64,000 bases of DNA from Pseudodesulfovibrio sp. JC047 (GCF_010468615.1 NZ_WUEH01000003.1:124001-188000), one strand, 5' to 3'. Shown: positions 1-9,340, counted from the stretch's first letter. The notes: generated from the letters alone by a model not told the origin. Numbers and translations are program-made.

Positions 1-29
1 TTTCTGTCACCCACTCCCCGGAGGAACTC

Positions 30-1682
30 ATGCGTCGCCTCAGTCTCCAGATCGTCCTTGCCTTGATCCTCACAGGTTTATTGCCTTCATGGGCCTGTGC
101 CCAAGACTCCCCGGTCATCCCGTATCAAACCACGCCTAATTTTTCCACGGACCCTTTTTTTGAAGGACAGGAAGGGGGTGATTTCGGCACCGGCCTGGCA
201 TTGGCCGATATCAACGGTGACGGCTTCAAGGACATGGTCGTTTCCAGCGGCAACGACAAGGCCCTGCAACACGTCACCGTCTATTTGAACCGTCAGGATG
301 GGACCTTTCCCGAAACACCCGACTGGTTGTCCGGTGACACCGACCATCACGGCACACTGGCTGTCGGCGATATCGACGGCGATGGAGACAATGATGTCGC
401 TGTCTCGGTTTTTCTCGGCAAAGATCTCGAATATGAAAAAGGCGGAATCAAGGTCTACGTCAATCACAACGGCACGTTGGAAAGCCTACCGTCATTCACG
501 GACACAGGTTACCCATCCTTTGGTTGTGCTCTCGGTGATATCGATGGTGACGGCGACCTCGATCTGGCCGTGGCCTGTGGCGAACCCATTCCCGAAGTGG
601 AAAGCTTTGCCACGCAAGAATGTTCCAAACGGGCCAAACAACGATTCTCCCGCACTCGAAGCAAAAAACGCACAAACAATCCACAGCCCCCGTTCAAGGT
701 CCGCAATCGTATTTATCTCAATACCAATGGGACATACTCGACACAACGCGACACCATCTGGCGAACCTGGGATGCCTTTGTGGCCATGGCCGTCACGTAT
801 GGCGATGTCAACGGGGATGGACTGATGGACGTGCTTTTTGATTCCGCGCCGATCCGGCTCTATCTGGGCCGACAGGGAATGACCCCGGACACCACACCGA
901 GCTGGACCTCCGAGGACCAGAATTACTACGGCAATGGCCTTGATTTTGCCCCCACCATCCACACGGAACCGGCACAACCGGACACGGTGCCGACCATTGC
1001 AAGTTCATCCAATTGCTACATGGGCAAAGGACGCGGCGGGTTCTCGCTCTATCGATTCCTGTCCCCATTCGTCATTCAATACGAACCCCGAACCAGTTGG
1101 CCAATCTGGACTTCGAAACACGGAGGATGGGGTTCGGCCATCCGCCTGGCCGACCTGAACCAGGACGGCAACCTCGATCTCATCACGCACCGTTGGAACC
1201 CTCCGGGACGAAATGAACTTGCGGGAACCCTGCTGGTCTATCTCGGCAACGGGTCCACCTACCCCGAGACCTGTGACTGGACATCGTCCGAACAATACAC
1301 GTCCATCATTGAAGCCATTGATCTGGCCGATCTGGATAAAAAGGCGGTGGCACAGGGTGTCTATGAAGCCTCTGTCGATGACAGTCACTGGGGAAAAGGA
1401 CAGGATGGACAATCCGTTTTCTACGTCGGGCCACAGATCATTGAAGCAATCACCTCGGTCAAACGGTGGAGTCAGGCCAGCGGATGGCGCGAATTGCGCC
1501 CCGGCACGGACTACACCACTGTTCCCGGACGGAACTGGGTCTCCTTTGCCACACCGCTTCATCTGGGCAACAAGGTCCAGATCGTTTTCACGACTTCCCC
1601 GGAACTGGATATCGTCTACACCAACTGGAATTGCGATCTCGGAAACTTCATCTACAGGTATCACCGCGCTTCAAATCGATAG
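30..1682 (+). CDS. Secreted FG-GAP/VCBS repeat protein
   Basis: A 550-residue protein with a typical Sec signal peptide (positive MRR start, hydrophobic core, cleavage probably after ACAQ near residue 25). Five or more calcium-loop repeats of the FG-GAP/VCBS type are visible: DINGDGFKD, DIDGDGDND, DIDGDGDLD, DVNGDGLMD and DLNQDGNLD, which is the integrin-alpha-like beta-propeller pattern. It is therefore an exported, calcium-binding propeller protein; partner and substrate are unknown. The start is supported by GGAGG seven bases upstream of the ATG. The C-terminal 120 residues lack repeats and may be a separate domain. No operon partner is visible within the window. Confidence 0.85.
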   Translation: MRRLSLQIVLALILTGLLPSWACAQDSPVIPYQTTPNFSTDPFFEGQEGGDFGTGLALADINGDGFKDMVVSSGNDKALQHVTVYLNRQDGTFPETPDWLSGDTDHHGTLAVGDIDGDGDNDVAVSVFLGKDLEYEKGGIKVYVNHNGTLESLPSFTDTGYPSFGCALGDIDGDGDLDLAVACGEPIPEVESFATQECSKRAKQRFSRTRSKKRTNNPQPPFKVRNRIYLNTNGTYSTQRDTIWRTWDAFVAMAVTYGDVNGDGLMDVLFDSAPIRLYLGRQGMTPDTTPSWTSEDQNYYGNGLDFAPTIHTEPAQPDTVPTIASSSNCYMGKGRGGFSLYRFLSPFVIQYEPRTSWPIWTSKHGGWGSAIRLADLNQDGNLDLITHRWNPPGRNELAGTLLVYLGNGSTYPETCDWTSSEQYTSIIEAIDLADLDKKAVAQGVYEASVDDSHWGKGQDGQSVFYVGPQIIEAITSVKRWSQASGWRELRPGTDYTTVPGRNWVSFATPLHLGNKVQIVFTTSPELDIVYTNWNCDLGNFIYRYHRASNR

Positions 1683-1685
1683 GAC

Positions 1686-1717
1686 AAAAAAAAGGCTGGG
1701 AAAATCATTTCCCGGCC
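1686..1717 (-). terminator. Convergent terminator, mainly for mgsA
   Basis: GGCTGGGAAA (1694-1703) pairs with TTTCCCGGCC (1708-1717) across an ATCA loop, with one G-U pair. The A8 run at 1686-1693 becomes a U-tract for minus-strand transcripts, so it suits mgsA best; the hairpin alone may also stop the plus-strand gene. Confidence 0.7.
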
Positions 1718-1789
1718 TTCCTTCCTGCATGATCTCTCTTGGACAGACTCCACAAAGACCAACAACAGTCAAAAATCACGCGACAGCGG

Positions 1790-2266
1790 CTACCACTCTT
1801 TCACATTCCGATCCGCATATTCGAAGTACTCGCCTCGCTTGATGCTGAATTCGTGATCGAAAAAGGCCGATGAAATAAGAAATTCGGCGGACGACCGATT
1901 GCTGGCCGTCGGGATATTGTACAAAACAGCCAAACGCAACAACGCCTTCACATCCACATCATGCGGCTGTGGTTCCATGGGATCCCAAAAAAAGATGAGG
2001 ATATCGACCTCGCCCCCCGCGATCAATGCACCAAGTTGCTGATCGCCGCCCAACGGACCGGATTTCAACCGCCGGACCTTCTTGAATGTCACGCCATCCT
2101 TTTTCGATGATCGCTCCTTGAACAGCGTCTCGACCATCCGTCCGGTGGTTCCTGTGGCAATCAAATGATGTTCCACCATCATGGTCCGATTGCAATCAAT
2201 GAAATCCAACAGCTCACCTTTACAATTATCATGCGCCACAACAGCGATATTTTTCACTTTTTTCAT
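1790..2266 (-). CDS. mgsA: Methylglyoxal synthase
   Basis: Converts dihydroxyacetone phosphate to methylglyoxal and phosphate, a cytoplasmic bypass of lower glycolysis used when phosphate is short. The 158-residue protein has the family signatures HDNCK (residues 12-16), GTTG (39-42), LKSGPLGGDQQ with the catalytic Asp75, and EPQPHDVDV with His102. E. coli MgsA has 152 residues. An ATG four codons further upstream (2278) exists, but GGGAGA lies five bases before the ATG at 2266, so that start is chosen. It stands alone, convergent with the FG-GAP protein gene. Confidence 0.93.
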   Translation of the reverse strand: MKKVKNIAVVAHDNCKGELLDFIDCNRTMMVEHHLIATGTTGRMVETLFKERSSKKDGVTFKKVRRLKSGPLGGDQQLGALIAGGEVDILIFFWDPMEPQPHDVDVKALLRLAVLYNIPTASNRSSAEFLISSAFFDHEFSIKRGEYFEYADRNVKEW

Positions 2267-2630
2267 GGTATCTCCCATATCTATTCAGATCAACGGTTCT
2301 CGACCGCCGCACATATTCTGCACCTTTCATACCGGCAGCTCAAGGACCATTTTCCCCCACCGACCTCGACGTGCCCACCGAGAATGGGCACCTCTTTATC
2401 GAAAAAGCGTCATCCCCATACCAGAAAAAAGCTTTGTGCGCACCAGACACTTGACATTATATGAGGATGAATGTCATTTTCAATTAAACAAATTAATCCC
2501 CTGTTTCATGGACAGAATCAGCCGGTATTTCGAACTGTTGTCTTCGACGCTGTCTCAAAATGAAAACGCTCTTTCAGGACGAAACAGCTTCGCAAAAACC
2601 TAACAGGGGAAAACAGTCCAAGGAGCTTTG
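2267..2630. other. Intergenic region with hairpin and dyad
   Basis: No credible gene. GTGCCCA (2371-2377) and TGGGCAC (2385-2391) form a short hairpin. A TTGACA-like hexamer (2451-2456) starts a dyad TGACATT (2452-2458) / AATGTCA (2470-2476), a possible promoter/operator for the downstream methyltransferase; no good -10 was seen. Confidence 0.35.
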
Positions 2631-3458
2631 ATGCACACGATATCAACAGACGGCATTTCAGACGCAGTTGCGGACACCTTGTTTATCACGCTGTATATGC
2701 GATGCCTCGAAACACAACGGTCCGACCGGATTATCAACGACCCAGAGGCGTGCCGCATGGTCGAAACGCTGAAGTATGATTTCTCCGTCTACGACGCAGC
2801 CACCCGAAGCCAGATCGGCACCTGCATCCGAGTCAGGACATTTGATACCATCACCACAGAGTTCATTGAAACACACGCCGATCCGGTGATCGTCAACCTC
2901 GGATGCGGTCTGGATACTCGATCCAACAGGATCGGACTGGATAAAGGCGTGTATTACAATATAGATCTCCCGGAAGTCATGGAACTGCGAGACATCCTGC
3001 TCCCGCCCGATGATAAAAATATTTCCATCCACACATCCCTCTTTGACATGACCTGGATGCGAGATATCAGAAACGTCCACCCAGACGCCGATATCCTGGT
3101 GCTCTCCGAGGGGGTTCTGATGTATTTCACGGAAGCGGAAATTCGTCCTGTCCTTGAAGAAATTGCCCGGATCCTCTCCCCCGGCGAACTGGTCTTTGAC
3201 GCATGCACGGACTTCGGCTGCAAAATGTCATCCCGTCACGACACCATCAAGCACACAAACGCCCGCTTTCAATGGGGACTCAATGACAACACCCTGCCGG
3301 AGCAATGGGCACCCAATATCCACCTGCACGATGTGTCCTATTACATGCATCAGGAAAAACACCGCTGGGACACGGTATCGAAATGCATGGCCTATATCCC
3401 GGCTTTTGCCAAGGCATTCAAAATGCTTCACTACACCATAGCTCCGGCCCGGGCCTGA
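2631..3458 (+). CDS. Class I SAM methyltransferase, LCM/TcmP-like
   Basis: The protein resembles the leucine carboxyl methyltransferase / TcmP O-methyltransferase group (COG3315 type). Visible signs are the SAM motif VIVNLGCGLDTR around residues 90-101, a following acidic loop YYNIDLPEV, the motif ILVLSEGVLMYF and the segment near GELVFDACT. It presumably methylates a carboxyl or hydroxyl group on a small molecule; the substrate cannot be told. An in-frame TTG lies directly before the ATG at 2631, but AGGAG five bases upstream favours the ATG. It sits alone between mgsA and a marR gene. Confidence 0.75.
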   Translation: MHTISTDGISDAVADTLFITLYMRCLETQRSDRIINDPEACRMVETLKYDFSVYDAATRSQIGTCIRVRTFDTITTEFIETHADPVIVNLGCGLDTRSNRIGLDKGVYYNIDLPEVMELRDILLPPDDKNISIHTSLFDMTWMRDIRNVHPDADILVLSEGVLMYFTEAEIRPVLEEIARILSPGELVFDACTDFGCKMSSRHDTIKHTNARFQWGLNDNTLPEQWAPNIHLHDVSYYMHQEKHRWDTVSKCMAYIPAFAKAFKMLHYTIAPARA

Positions 3459-3580
3459 GCACATCCGCCCACCACACGAAGCAGGGCCTGCTCCGCCGTC
3501 ACTTAACCACGACACACAGCCTCGAAACACACGTTTCGGGGCTTTCACCCATTCCCCGCCCAACCGCTCACCGATTTTGC

Positions 3581-3610
3581 TTGACTTTATAGTTTAGAAC
3601 CTTTACTAAA
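3581..3610 (+). promoter_or_regulatory. Promoter and dyad ahead of marR gene
   Basis: TTGACT (3581-3586) and TACTAA (3604-3609) are 17 bases apart. TTTAG (3593-3597) and CTAAA (3606-3610) form an inverted repeat overlapping the -10, a likely autoregulatory MarR site. The predicted start of transcription falls on or next to the ATG at 3616, so the mRNA may be leaderless. Confidence 0.5.
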
Positions 3611-3615
3611 GTTTC

Positions 3616-4092
3616 ATGACCAGCAAGGAAAATTCTATCAAGGCACTGACCGGCAGGCTGCGACGTATCATCACCAAACACGCCAGGATCGAAGAACTCC
3701 CGATCCGTACAGGCACAAACGTCGGCCTGACAGCCAAGGAAGTCCACTGCCTGAACGCCATCGGCGAACAGGAAGGTGCCAATGTCAAACAGATCGGCGA
3801 CATGCTAGACGTGACCAAAAGTGCGGCCTCGCAAATGATCGGAAAACTTGAAAAAAAAGGGTTCACGCGAAAAGGAAAAGCCGTGGGTAATGACAAGGAA
3901 ATCCTGGTTTCTCTCACCGATGCCGGATGGGAGGCGTTTCAGGCGCACAAGGAATTTCATGAACGCCATTTCACAACGCTTGTAGATAGACTGGAAGCCT
4001 TTCCAGACACACAAATTGCGGTGGCCGCCGCCATTCTCGCCACCGTGGAGACCACGGTGGACGAACGGATTGCGGAATTGTTTACTGACTAA
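3616..4092 (+). CDS. MarR family transcriptional regulator
   Basis: A 158-residue winged-helix regulator. The segment LTAKEVHCLNAIGEQEGANVKQIG..., followed by DVTKSAASQMIGKLEKKGF (recognition helix and wing, about residues 55-85), is classical MarR. Members bind DNA as dimers and are usually released by small phenolic or oxidised ligands. There is no Shine-Dalgarno sequence before the ATG, consistent with a leaderless message. The downstream methyltransferase gene has its own imperfect dyad and may be a target. Confidence 0.85.
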   Translation: MTSKENSIKALTGRLRRIITKHARIEELPIRTGTNVGLTAKEVHCLNAIGEQEGANVKQIGDMLDVTKSAASQMIGKLEKKGFTRKGKAVGNDKEILVSLTDAGWEAFQAHKEFHERHFTTLVDRLEAFPDTQIAVAAAILATVETTVDERIAELFTD

Positions 4093-4166
4093 TTTTTTCC
4101 CGACTCATGGCTGAGCCCCCCCTCTCCAAATCAAAAAACCACACTGATCTTTTTTTTGGCTTAAAA

Positions 4167-4183
4167 GGTTAAATCTCTAAACC
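4167..4183. promoter_or_regulatory. Imperfect inverted repeat GGTT-N9-AACC
   Basis: A 17-bp imperfect dyad with outer arms GGTT and AACC lies 73 bases before the methyltransferase start and 75 bases after the marR stop. It is a candidate operator for the neighbouring MarR protein; no shared core with the 3593-3610 dyad beyond TAAA/TTTA could be shown. Confidence 0.3.
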
Positions 4184-4255
4184 ATAATTTTGCCTCCACT
4201 CAACGCCATGCACAATGCGCTTCCGGAAAAAACGGCCCTCAAACCAAGGATTCTC

Positions 4256-4876
4256 ATGTCTCATCACTCCCAGGCCGCACCGACCAGACATAAAGGTCCC
4301 GGTCCCACCAGTTTCTGGATACAATCCGCCGACGCCGTCTTCAATCACCTGCCCCTGCACACCGGCATGACCTTCATGGACGCCGGATGCGGTGCCGGGG
4401 AATATACCCTCCATGCCGCCCGAATGCTCGGTCCTACGGGACACGTCATTGCCCTGGACACCGTGGAGTCATCGGTCGCATGGTTGAACACCACCCAACA
4501 TGAACCGGGCATGGCGCCGATACAGGGTCACATCTGCGACATCACCACGCCGTTGCCATTCGACGCACAGAGTGTGGACATCGTCCTGCTCGGAACCGTC
4601 CTCCACATCAAGGCTGTCCGAAACCGAGCCACCGCCATGTTTGCCGAATTCAACCGCGTTCTCCGGCCAAACGGCACACTGGCTGTCCTTGAATGCAAAA
4701 AGGAAGAAGCAGACTTCGGCCCCCCGCTCCATTCCCGACTGTCCATACAAGACGTGCAGGCCATGGCCGCTCCAGTCGGCTTTCACACGGCCTCGACACA
4801 TCGTTTCACCCACACCTATCTGCTCTGTCTATCGCCGGATGACAGCACAAAATGCTCGACTCCACACGGCAATTGA
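4256..4876 (+). CDS. Class I SAM methyltransferase (Methyltransf_11 type)
   Basis: A 206-residue Rossmann methyltransferase of the UbiE/arsenite-methyltransferase shape. Motif I is MTFMDAGCGAGEYTLHAA (about residues 35-52), followed by the acidic HVIALDTV turn, motif DITTPLPF, then VDIVLLGTVLH and RVLRPNGTLAVLE. Substrate unknown. Upstream TTG starts are open, but AAGGA five bases before the ATG at 4256 marks the better start. Located just downstream of marR in the same direction. Confidence 0.75.
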   Translation: MSHHSQAAPTRHKGPGPTSFWIQSADAVFNHLPLHTGMTFMDAGCGAGEYTLHAARMLGPTGHVIALDTVESSVAWLNTTQHEPGMAPIQGHICDITTPLPFDAQSVDIVLLGTVLHIKAVRNRATAMFAEFNRVLRPNGTLAVLECKKEEADFGPPLHSRLSIQDVQAMAAPVGFHTASTHRFTHTYLLCLSPDDSTKCSTPHGN

Positions 4877-4931
4877 CATGTGACAAGTTATCGGGCAGTG
4901 CTTATTTTTTTACCGCAAACAAGGAGCGTTG

Positions 4932-5165
4932 ATGTCCGTTCGGTTCCAGGATCTTGCAATTGAAGTTGCTGAAAATCAGGGCCATTGACAGGAGCAAACC
5001 ATTTCCTCTTCGCCGTCCTTTCAGGACTGCATCAAGGCCCTTTCGGCCTGCCTTCTCGTGGTTTTCCCAACCCCGCTCTCATTCAGTGCCCACTTTTTCC
5101 GCAACACCCTCACCACTCTGTCTCTGTTTGAAGCCCTTGGCACCGCCAACGGCCCATATCAATGA
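4932..5165 (+). other. 77-codon frame interrupted by one UGA
   Basis: AAGGAG six bases upstream introduces an ATG at 4932. The frame reads 18 codons, meets TGA at 4986-4988, and then stays open for 58 more codons to a second TGA (5163-5165), with C- and G-rich third positions like real genes nearby. It may be a short leader peptide, a decayed gene with one nonsense change, or less likely a UGA-recoded selenoprotein. No canonical SECIS was seen; only a weak hairpin AGGCC/GGCCT occurs about 50 bases downstream. The protein is not recognised. Confidence 0.3.
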
Positions 5166-5172
5166 CCACATG

Positions 5173-5191
5173 ACCGATTCCGTGAATCGGT
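5173..5191 (+). other. Perfect hairpin before rsgA
   Basis: ACCGATTC (5173-5180) and GAATCGGT (5184-5191) form an 8-bp stem with a three-base loop, 21 bases before the rsgA ATG. There is no T-run, so it is more likely an operator or a stem affecting translation than a terminator. Confidence 0.4.
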
Positions 5192-5212
5192 CTCAACGCA
5201 TGGTGAAAAACA

Positions 5213-6319
5213 ATGACCAAACCTGAAAAACCAATGAACCAATTGTCACACAACGACCCAAAAAACCGACTGGGATGGACTGACACTCTCGAACATCGAG
5301 TGACCGCACTCCCTATCTCGCCGCACACAATAGCCCGCGTCATCAGCGTCCAACGCGGACAATTCCTTGTCTCGGACGGTGTCCGGGAATGGCTATGCAC
5401 GCCTGCGGGCCGCCTGAAGCGCGCCGCCAACCGGGACTATCCCGTGACCGGAGACTGGGTTACCATCGAAGCAACCATCGTCACCGGAGTCATTCCCCGA
5501 ACCAACTTCCTGTCTCGCGGTGCTGCCGGATCACGAGGCCATCGGACCGATACCGCACTCCGGGAGCAGGCCATTGCCGCCAACATCGACACAGTCTTCA
5601 TCGTGTGCGGGCTTGATCGGGACTTCAACACCCGTCGGCTCGAACGGTATCTGACCTTGGTCCACAATCAGGGCATTCCACCCGTGGTGGTCCTGACCAA
5701 AGCGGACCTGCATGACGATCCGACCCCATTCCTTGAAGAAGCCGAGGCCATTGCCTTTGGTGTGCCCGTGGTCATGACATCCATACAGGACGGCCGGGGA
5801 AAGACCGAATTGGAACACTGGCTCGAAGCAGGAAAGACCGTGGCCATGATCGGCTCGTCCGGTGCCGGAAAATCCACCCTTGCCAATTTGTTGCACGGAA
5901 CGGATATTCAGGCCACCGGAGCGATCAGTGACAGTGTCGGCAAAGGCCGTCACACCACCACGGTCCGAGAGCTGCTTCGGATGCCACAGGGCGGGATGCT
6001 CATGGACAATCCGGGCATCCGTGAAATCGCCTTTCACGAAGAAGGCGACGGCCTGACCAGCACCTTTGCCGATATCCAGGCTCTGGCCGAATCCTGCCGC
6101 TTTGCCGATTGCTCGCATGAGCATGAACCCGGATGCGCGGTGCTTCACGCCGTCCAGACCGGGGAACTCAGTCAGGATCGGCTGGACAGTTATCACAAGA
6201 TGGCCAAAGAAATGGAGTATATTGCCTCGCGACGCACCAAAAGCGCGGACCGCGTTGAAAAGGAACGATGGAAAAACGTGGCCCTGCACATCAAGAATCT
6301 CAAAAAACGCAACCGATAA
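5213..6319 (+). CDS. rsgA: Ribosome small subunit GTPase RsgA
   Basis: A circularly permuted GTPase that checks late 30S subunit maturation at the decoding site. Order of parts: N-terminal OB fold (about 40-105), G4 TKAD (162-165), G1 P-loop GSSGAGKST (214-222), G2 GKGRHTTT (243-250), G3 DNPG (265-268), and the C-terminal zinc knuckle with Cys295, Cys300, His302 and Cys308. At 368 residues it is of normal length. A second in-frame ATG lies at 5234; neither has a strong ribosome site. Confidence 0.95.
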   Translation: MTKPEKPMNQLSHNDPKNRLGWTDTLEHRVTALPISPHTIARVISVQRGQFLVSDGVREWLCTPAGRLKRAANRDYPVTGDWVTIEATIVTGVIPRTNFLSRGAAGSRGHRTDTALREQAIAANIDTVFIVCGLDRDFNTRRLERYLTLVHNQGIPPVVVLTKADLHDDPTPFLEEAEAIAFGVPVVMTSIQDGRGKTELEHWLEAGKTVAMIGSSGAGKSTLANLLHGTDIQATGAISDSVGKGRHTTTVRELLRMPQGGMLMDNPGIREIAFHEEGDGLTSTFADIQALAESCRFADCSHEHEPGCAVLHAVQTGELSQDRLDSYHKMAKEMEYIASRRTKSADRVEKERWKNVALHIKNLKKRNR

Positions 6320-6330
6320 TCACCCATAAA

Positions 6331-6367
6331 AACACGCGCCACAGACAGACAACCTGTGGCGCGTGTT
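6331..6367 (-). terminator. Terminator between rsgA and acs
   Basis: A perfect 14-bp stem AACACGCGCCACAG (6331-6344) / CTGTGGCGCGTGTT (6354-6367) with a nine-base loop. The A-run at 6327-6332 gives a U-tract on the minus strand, so it terminates acs and may act in both directions. Confidence 0.75.
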
Positions 6368-6402
6368 CACGAAAATGAATCCCGAAAAAAAGCGATTATG
6401 AA

Positions 6403-8364
6403 TCAGGGATTTTCCTGCTCGCCCCCCTCCGTATTCGGAGCCTGAAAGCTTTCATCTTCCAATCCGGTCAAATCCCCGATGTCATGGCCGGTCTCCTCGG
6501 CCTTGAGCACGCGCCGCATGATCTTGCCTGAGCGGGTCTTGGGCAGGGCCTCACGGAATTCGATGGATTTTATCACGGCCACCGGGCCAAGTTCGTTACG
6601 GATGGTCCGTTTGAGGTCCTTGATGAGATCATCGTCAGGTTCAAACCCGCCATTGAGCTGCACAAACGCCTTGGCAGCCTCGCCCTTGATCTTGTCCGGC
6701 ACCCCGATCACCGCACATTCGGACACGGCCCCGTGCATCCCGAAAGCGGCTTCAAGCTCTGCCGATCCGATACGATGTCCGGCGATGTTGATGACATCGT
6801 CAGCCCGGCCCTGAATCCAGATGTAGCCATCTTCATCCTTCTTTGCGACGTCACCCGCATAGTACACGCCGGGAACTTTCTCCCAACACGCCTTGAAGGC
6901 ATCGTCATCATTCCAATATCCAGTCATCATGGCAGGCCAGGGTTTGGTCACCACCAACAATCCCCCCTTGCCAGGCGGGACCGGCTTCCCGTGCCGGTCA
7001 ACAACATCACACTCCACCCCGGGCAATGGCTTGGTGACAGAGCCGGGCTTGAGCAGGGAAATGGGCAACGGCGCGATCATGAACATGCCGGTTTCCGTCT
7101 GCCACCAGGTGTCCAGCACCGGGCATTCGGACCGCCCGATATTCTTGTACAACCATGTCCAGGCCTCGGGAGCAATGGGCTCACCCACGGTCCCGAGCAA
7201 ACGCAAACTCGAAAGATCATGTTGCTTGGGATACTGGGTGCCGAACCGCATGAGCATCCGAATCATGGTCGGCGCGGAATAAAAAATGGTAACTCCGTAT
7301 TTGGCCACGATGGCCCAGAGTCGATCGGCCTGCGGATAATTGGGATGTCCCTCGTACATGACCGAGGTGGTCCCGGCCATGAGCGGCCCGTAGATACCGG
7401 CACTGTGGCCGGTCACCCACCCGGGATCAGCGGTACACCAGAAAATATCGGTTGGCTTGATGTCAAAAACCGTTGTCAGCGTCCGGTTGACACCCACCAT
7501 GTACCCGGCATGGGAATGGACAATCCCCTTGGGTTTTCCTGTGGTCCCGGAGGTGTACATCAGAAAAAGCGGATCATCCGCGTCCATGACCTCGGTGGGA
7601 GCTTCATTGCGCTCCTGACGGACCAAATCCTCGTACTGAAAATCCCGTCCGTCCACCATGTCCACACTCAGGTTGCACCGCCGGACCACCACCATGGAAT
7701 CGACACAATCCGCGCAGGCACCGATCAAAGCTTCATCCGCAGTTTCCTTGAGACTGACGATCCGTCCGTTGCGATAGAATCCATCCGCCGTGATAACCAG
7801 CTTGGCATGGGCGTCATTGATGCGCTGCCGCAAGGCCTTGGCCGAAAAACCGGCGAAGACCACGGAATGAATCGCCCCGATCTTGGCGATCGCCAACATG
7901 GAAATCACGGTTTCAGGCAAGGGCGGCATGTAGATGACGACTCGGTCACCTTTGCGAATGCCTAATGAGCGCAGGGCATTAGCAAACCGATTCACTTCAC
8001 GGTACAATTCGAAATACGTATATTTGCGCTGGTCGCCGGGTTCGCCTTCCCAGATCAGGGCAAGCTTGTTCTTGTTGGCGGTCTCGATGTGTCGATCCAA
8101 GGCGTTGTACACGATATTGCACCGCGCACCGGGAAACCAGCGATAGAATGGTGCGTCCTTGTCGTCGAGCACCTGATCCCACTTCTTGAACCAATCCAGA
8201 TCATCGGCGGCTTCTTCCCAATATCCCATGAAATCCATCTGAGAGAATCGACGCGCCGCGTCCAATTCCTGGGGATTGACATTGGCCTCGATAACCAATT
8301 GCGGAAGCGGGCGAAACACGCGCTCTTCCTGCAACAAGCTGTCTACTGTTCCTGGCTGGTCCAT
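6403..8364 (-). CDS. acs: Acetyl-CoA synthetase (AMP-forming)
   Basis: Activates acetate to acetyl-CoA with ATP, releasing AMP and pyrophosphate. The 653-residue length is typical. Motifs: adenylation P-loop [20 protein letters not shown], the hinge region [13 protein letters not shown], and the C-terminal [11 protein letters not shown] whose lysine is the catalytic and usually acetylated residue. The ATG at 8364 has AGGAGG five bases upstream. It follows a LytTR regulator gene on the same strand, 103 bases away, and the gap carries LytTR-like direct repeats, so acs is probably a direct target. Confidence 0.95.
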   Translation of the reverse strand: MDQPGTVDSLLQEERVFRPLPQLVIEANVNPQELDAARRFSQMDFMGYWEEAADDLDWFKKWDQVLDDKDAPFYRWFPGARCNIVYNALDRHIETANKNKLALIWEGEPGDQRKYTYFELYREVNRFANALRSLGIRKGDRVVIYMPPLPETVISMLAIAKIGAIHSVVFAGFSAKALRQRINDAHAKLVITADGFYRNGRIVSLKETADEALIGACADCVDSMVVVRRCNLSVDMVDGRDFQYEDLVRQERNEAPTEVMDADDPLFLMYTSGTTGKPKGIVHSHAGYMVGVNRTLTTVFDIKPTDIFWCTADPGWVTGHSAGIYGPLMAGTTSVMYEGHPNYPQADRLWAIVAKYGVTIFYSAPTMIRMLMRFGTQYPKQHDLSSLRLLGTVGEPIAPEAWTWLYKNIGRSECPVLDTWWQTETGMFMIAPLPISLLKPGSVTKPLPGVECDVVDRHGKPVPPGKGGLLVVTKPWPAMMTGYWNDDDAFKACWEKVPGVYYAGDVAKKDEDGYIWIQGRADDVINIAGHRIGSAELEAAFGMHGAVSECAVIGVPDKIKGEAAKAFVQLNGGFEPDDDLIKDLKRTIRNELGPVAVIKSIEFREALPKTRSGKIMRRVLKAEETGHDIGDLTGLEDESFQAPNTEGGEQENP

Positions 8365-8379
8365 ATTTCCTCCTCGCCG

Positions 8380-8469
8380 TCAACGGTTCGGCGAGTCTCT
8401 TTCATAACAATTTATCCCGGCAAATCCCGCGTTATTCGGTCAGCGGTTGCCCGAGCACGTTCAACGGTT
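8380..8469 (-). promoter_or_regulatory. LytTR-like direct repeats upstream of acs
   Basis: On the minus strand the nonamer AACCGTTGA occurs at 8469-8461 and 8388-8380, and AACCGCTGA at 8448-8440. The first two repeats in the row (8461 and 8440) start exactly 21 bases apart, the two-helical-turn spacing typical of LytTR binding sites, and the core resembles the LytTR consensus. They fit control of acs by the adjacent LytTR protein. Confidence 0.5.
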
Positions 8470-9340
8470 ACAATCCGATGATCTTCTTCAACTCCGCGAT
8501 TCGCCGGCGGCTGATGGGCAACTCGATCCGGGTCCGGCCTGCCGTGCGCAGCATGAAGTTTGACCCCGGCATACTCGCGATTTCGGTCACCATGTCGAGA
8601 TTCACCAAATACTTGCGATGCACCCGGAAAAACCGGTGCGGTCCCAGTCGATCTTCCAGATTCTTGAGGCGATGGGATGAAAGAAATTTCTGATTCGCCG
8701 TGTGGATATAGGAATAATCCTCAAAGGCCTCCACAAAAATGATCTGATCATACGGAATGAGAATGGTCCGCCCATCCTGACTCACGGCGAGCTTATCGAT
8801 CTCCGGCCTGCGATTGGCGGTCTGATCCCACGCGGTTTTCAATGCGGCCAAAAAGGAATCCTGCTCTTCTTCGGGCAAGGGCAGCTTCACGGTCTGTTCC
8901 GTGTTTTCATCGCGGGATTCAGTCGCGGCATCCATCTGTGGTTGGGGCGGAGGAACTTCCCGAAACCGGGACTTGAAGGTCTGAAGCCGGTCCATGGTCC
9001 GGGCCATACGCCCTGGCGCAGGCGGCCAAAGCAGGTAGTCCGTGGCTCCCAACTCAAAAGCGGCATACGCCTGATTTTCCGTATCGGAAATAAACACCAG
9101 AGCGGGTTTGTTCTTGCGACCTCCCAACATCTGGGCCATCTCGATACCACTGGTGCCCCCCGACAAATCGATGCCGAGAAAAAACACGCCATATGGAATG
9201 GCTTCAAGCAGTTCCATGGCCTCGAGAGCGGTCACGGCCTCGCCCAAAACCTGAATAAACGCGACCTCTTCCAACGCATCCCGCAGGGCGGTGCGAACGT
9301 CCGGGTCCGGATGTATGAGCAAAGCTTTTAACGTCGGCAT
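8468..9340 (-). CDS. LytTR regulator with degenerate receiver domain
   Basis: A 290-residue protein with an N-terminal receiver-like domain (1-120), a proline/acid-rich linker and a C-terminal LytTR DNA-binding domain (about 190-290, with FVEAFEDYSYIHT and FRVHRKYLVNLD). The acidic pair (Asp12, Asp14) is present, but the position of the phospho-acceptor Asp in FFLGIDLSGG is Gly56 and the conserved Lys is Trp105 (LLWPPAP). It is therefore probably a pseudo-receiver that responds without phosphorylation. It lies directly upstream of acs in the same direction. Start chosen by alignment; no clear ribosome site. Confidence 0.82.
   Translation of the reverse strand: MPTLKALLIHPDPDVRTALRDALEEVAFIQVLGEAVTALEAMELLEAIPYGVFFLGIDLSGGTSGIEMAQMLGGRKNKPALVFISDTENQAYAAFELGATDYLLWPPAPGRMARTMDRLQTFKSRFREVPPPQPQMDAATESRDENTEQTVKLPLPEEEQDSFLAALKTAWDQTANRRPEIDKLAVSQDGRTILIPYDQIIFVEAFEDYSYIHTANQKFLSSHRLKNLEDRLGPHRFFRVHRKYLVNLDMVTEIASMPGSNFMLRTAGRTRIELPISRRRIAELKKIIGL

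Noticed and set aside
4954-5226. 90-codon frame overlapping the rsgA start
   Set aside because: No ribosome site, arginine/proline/serine-rich composition typical of an out-of-frame reading.
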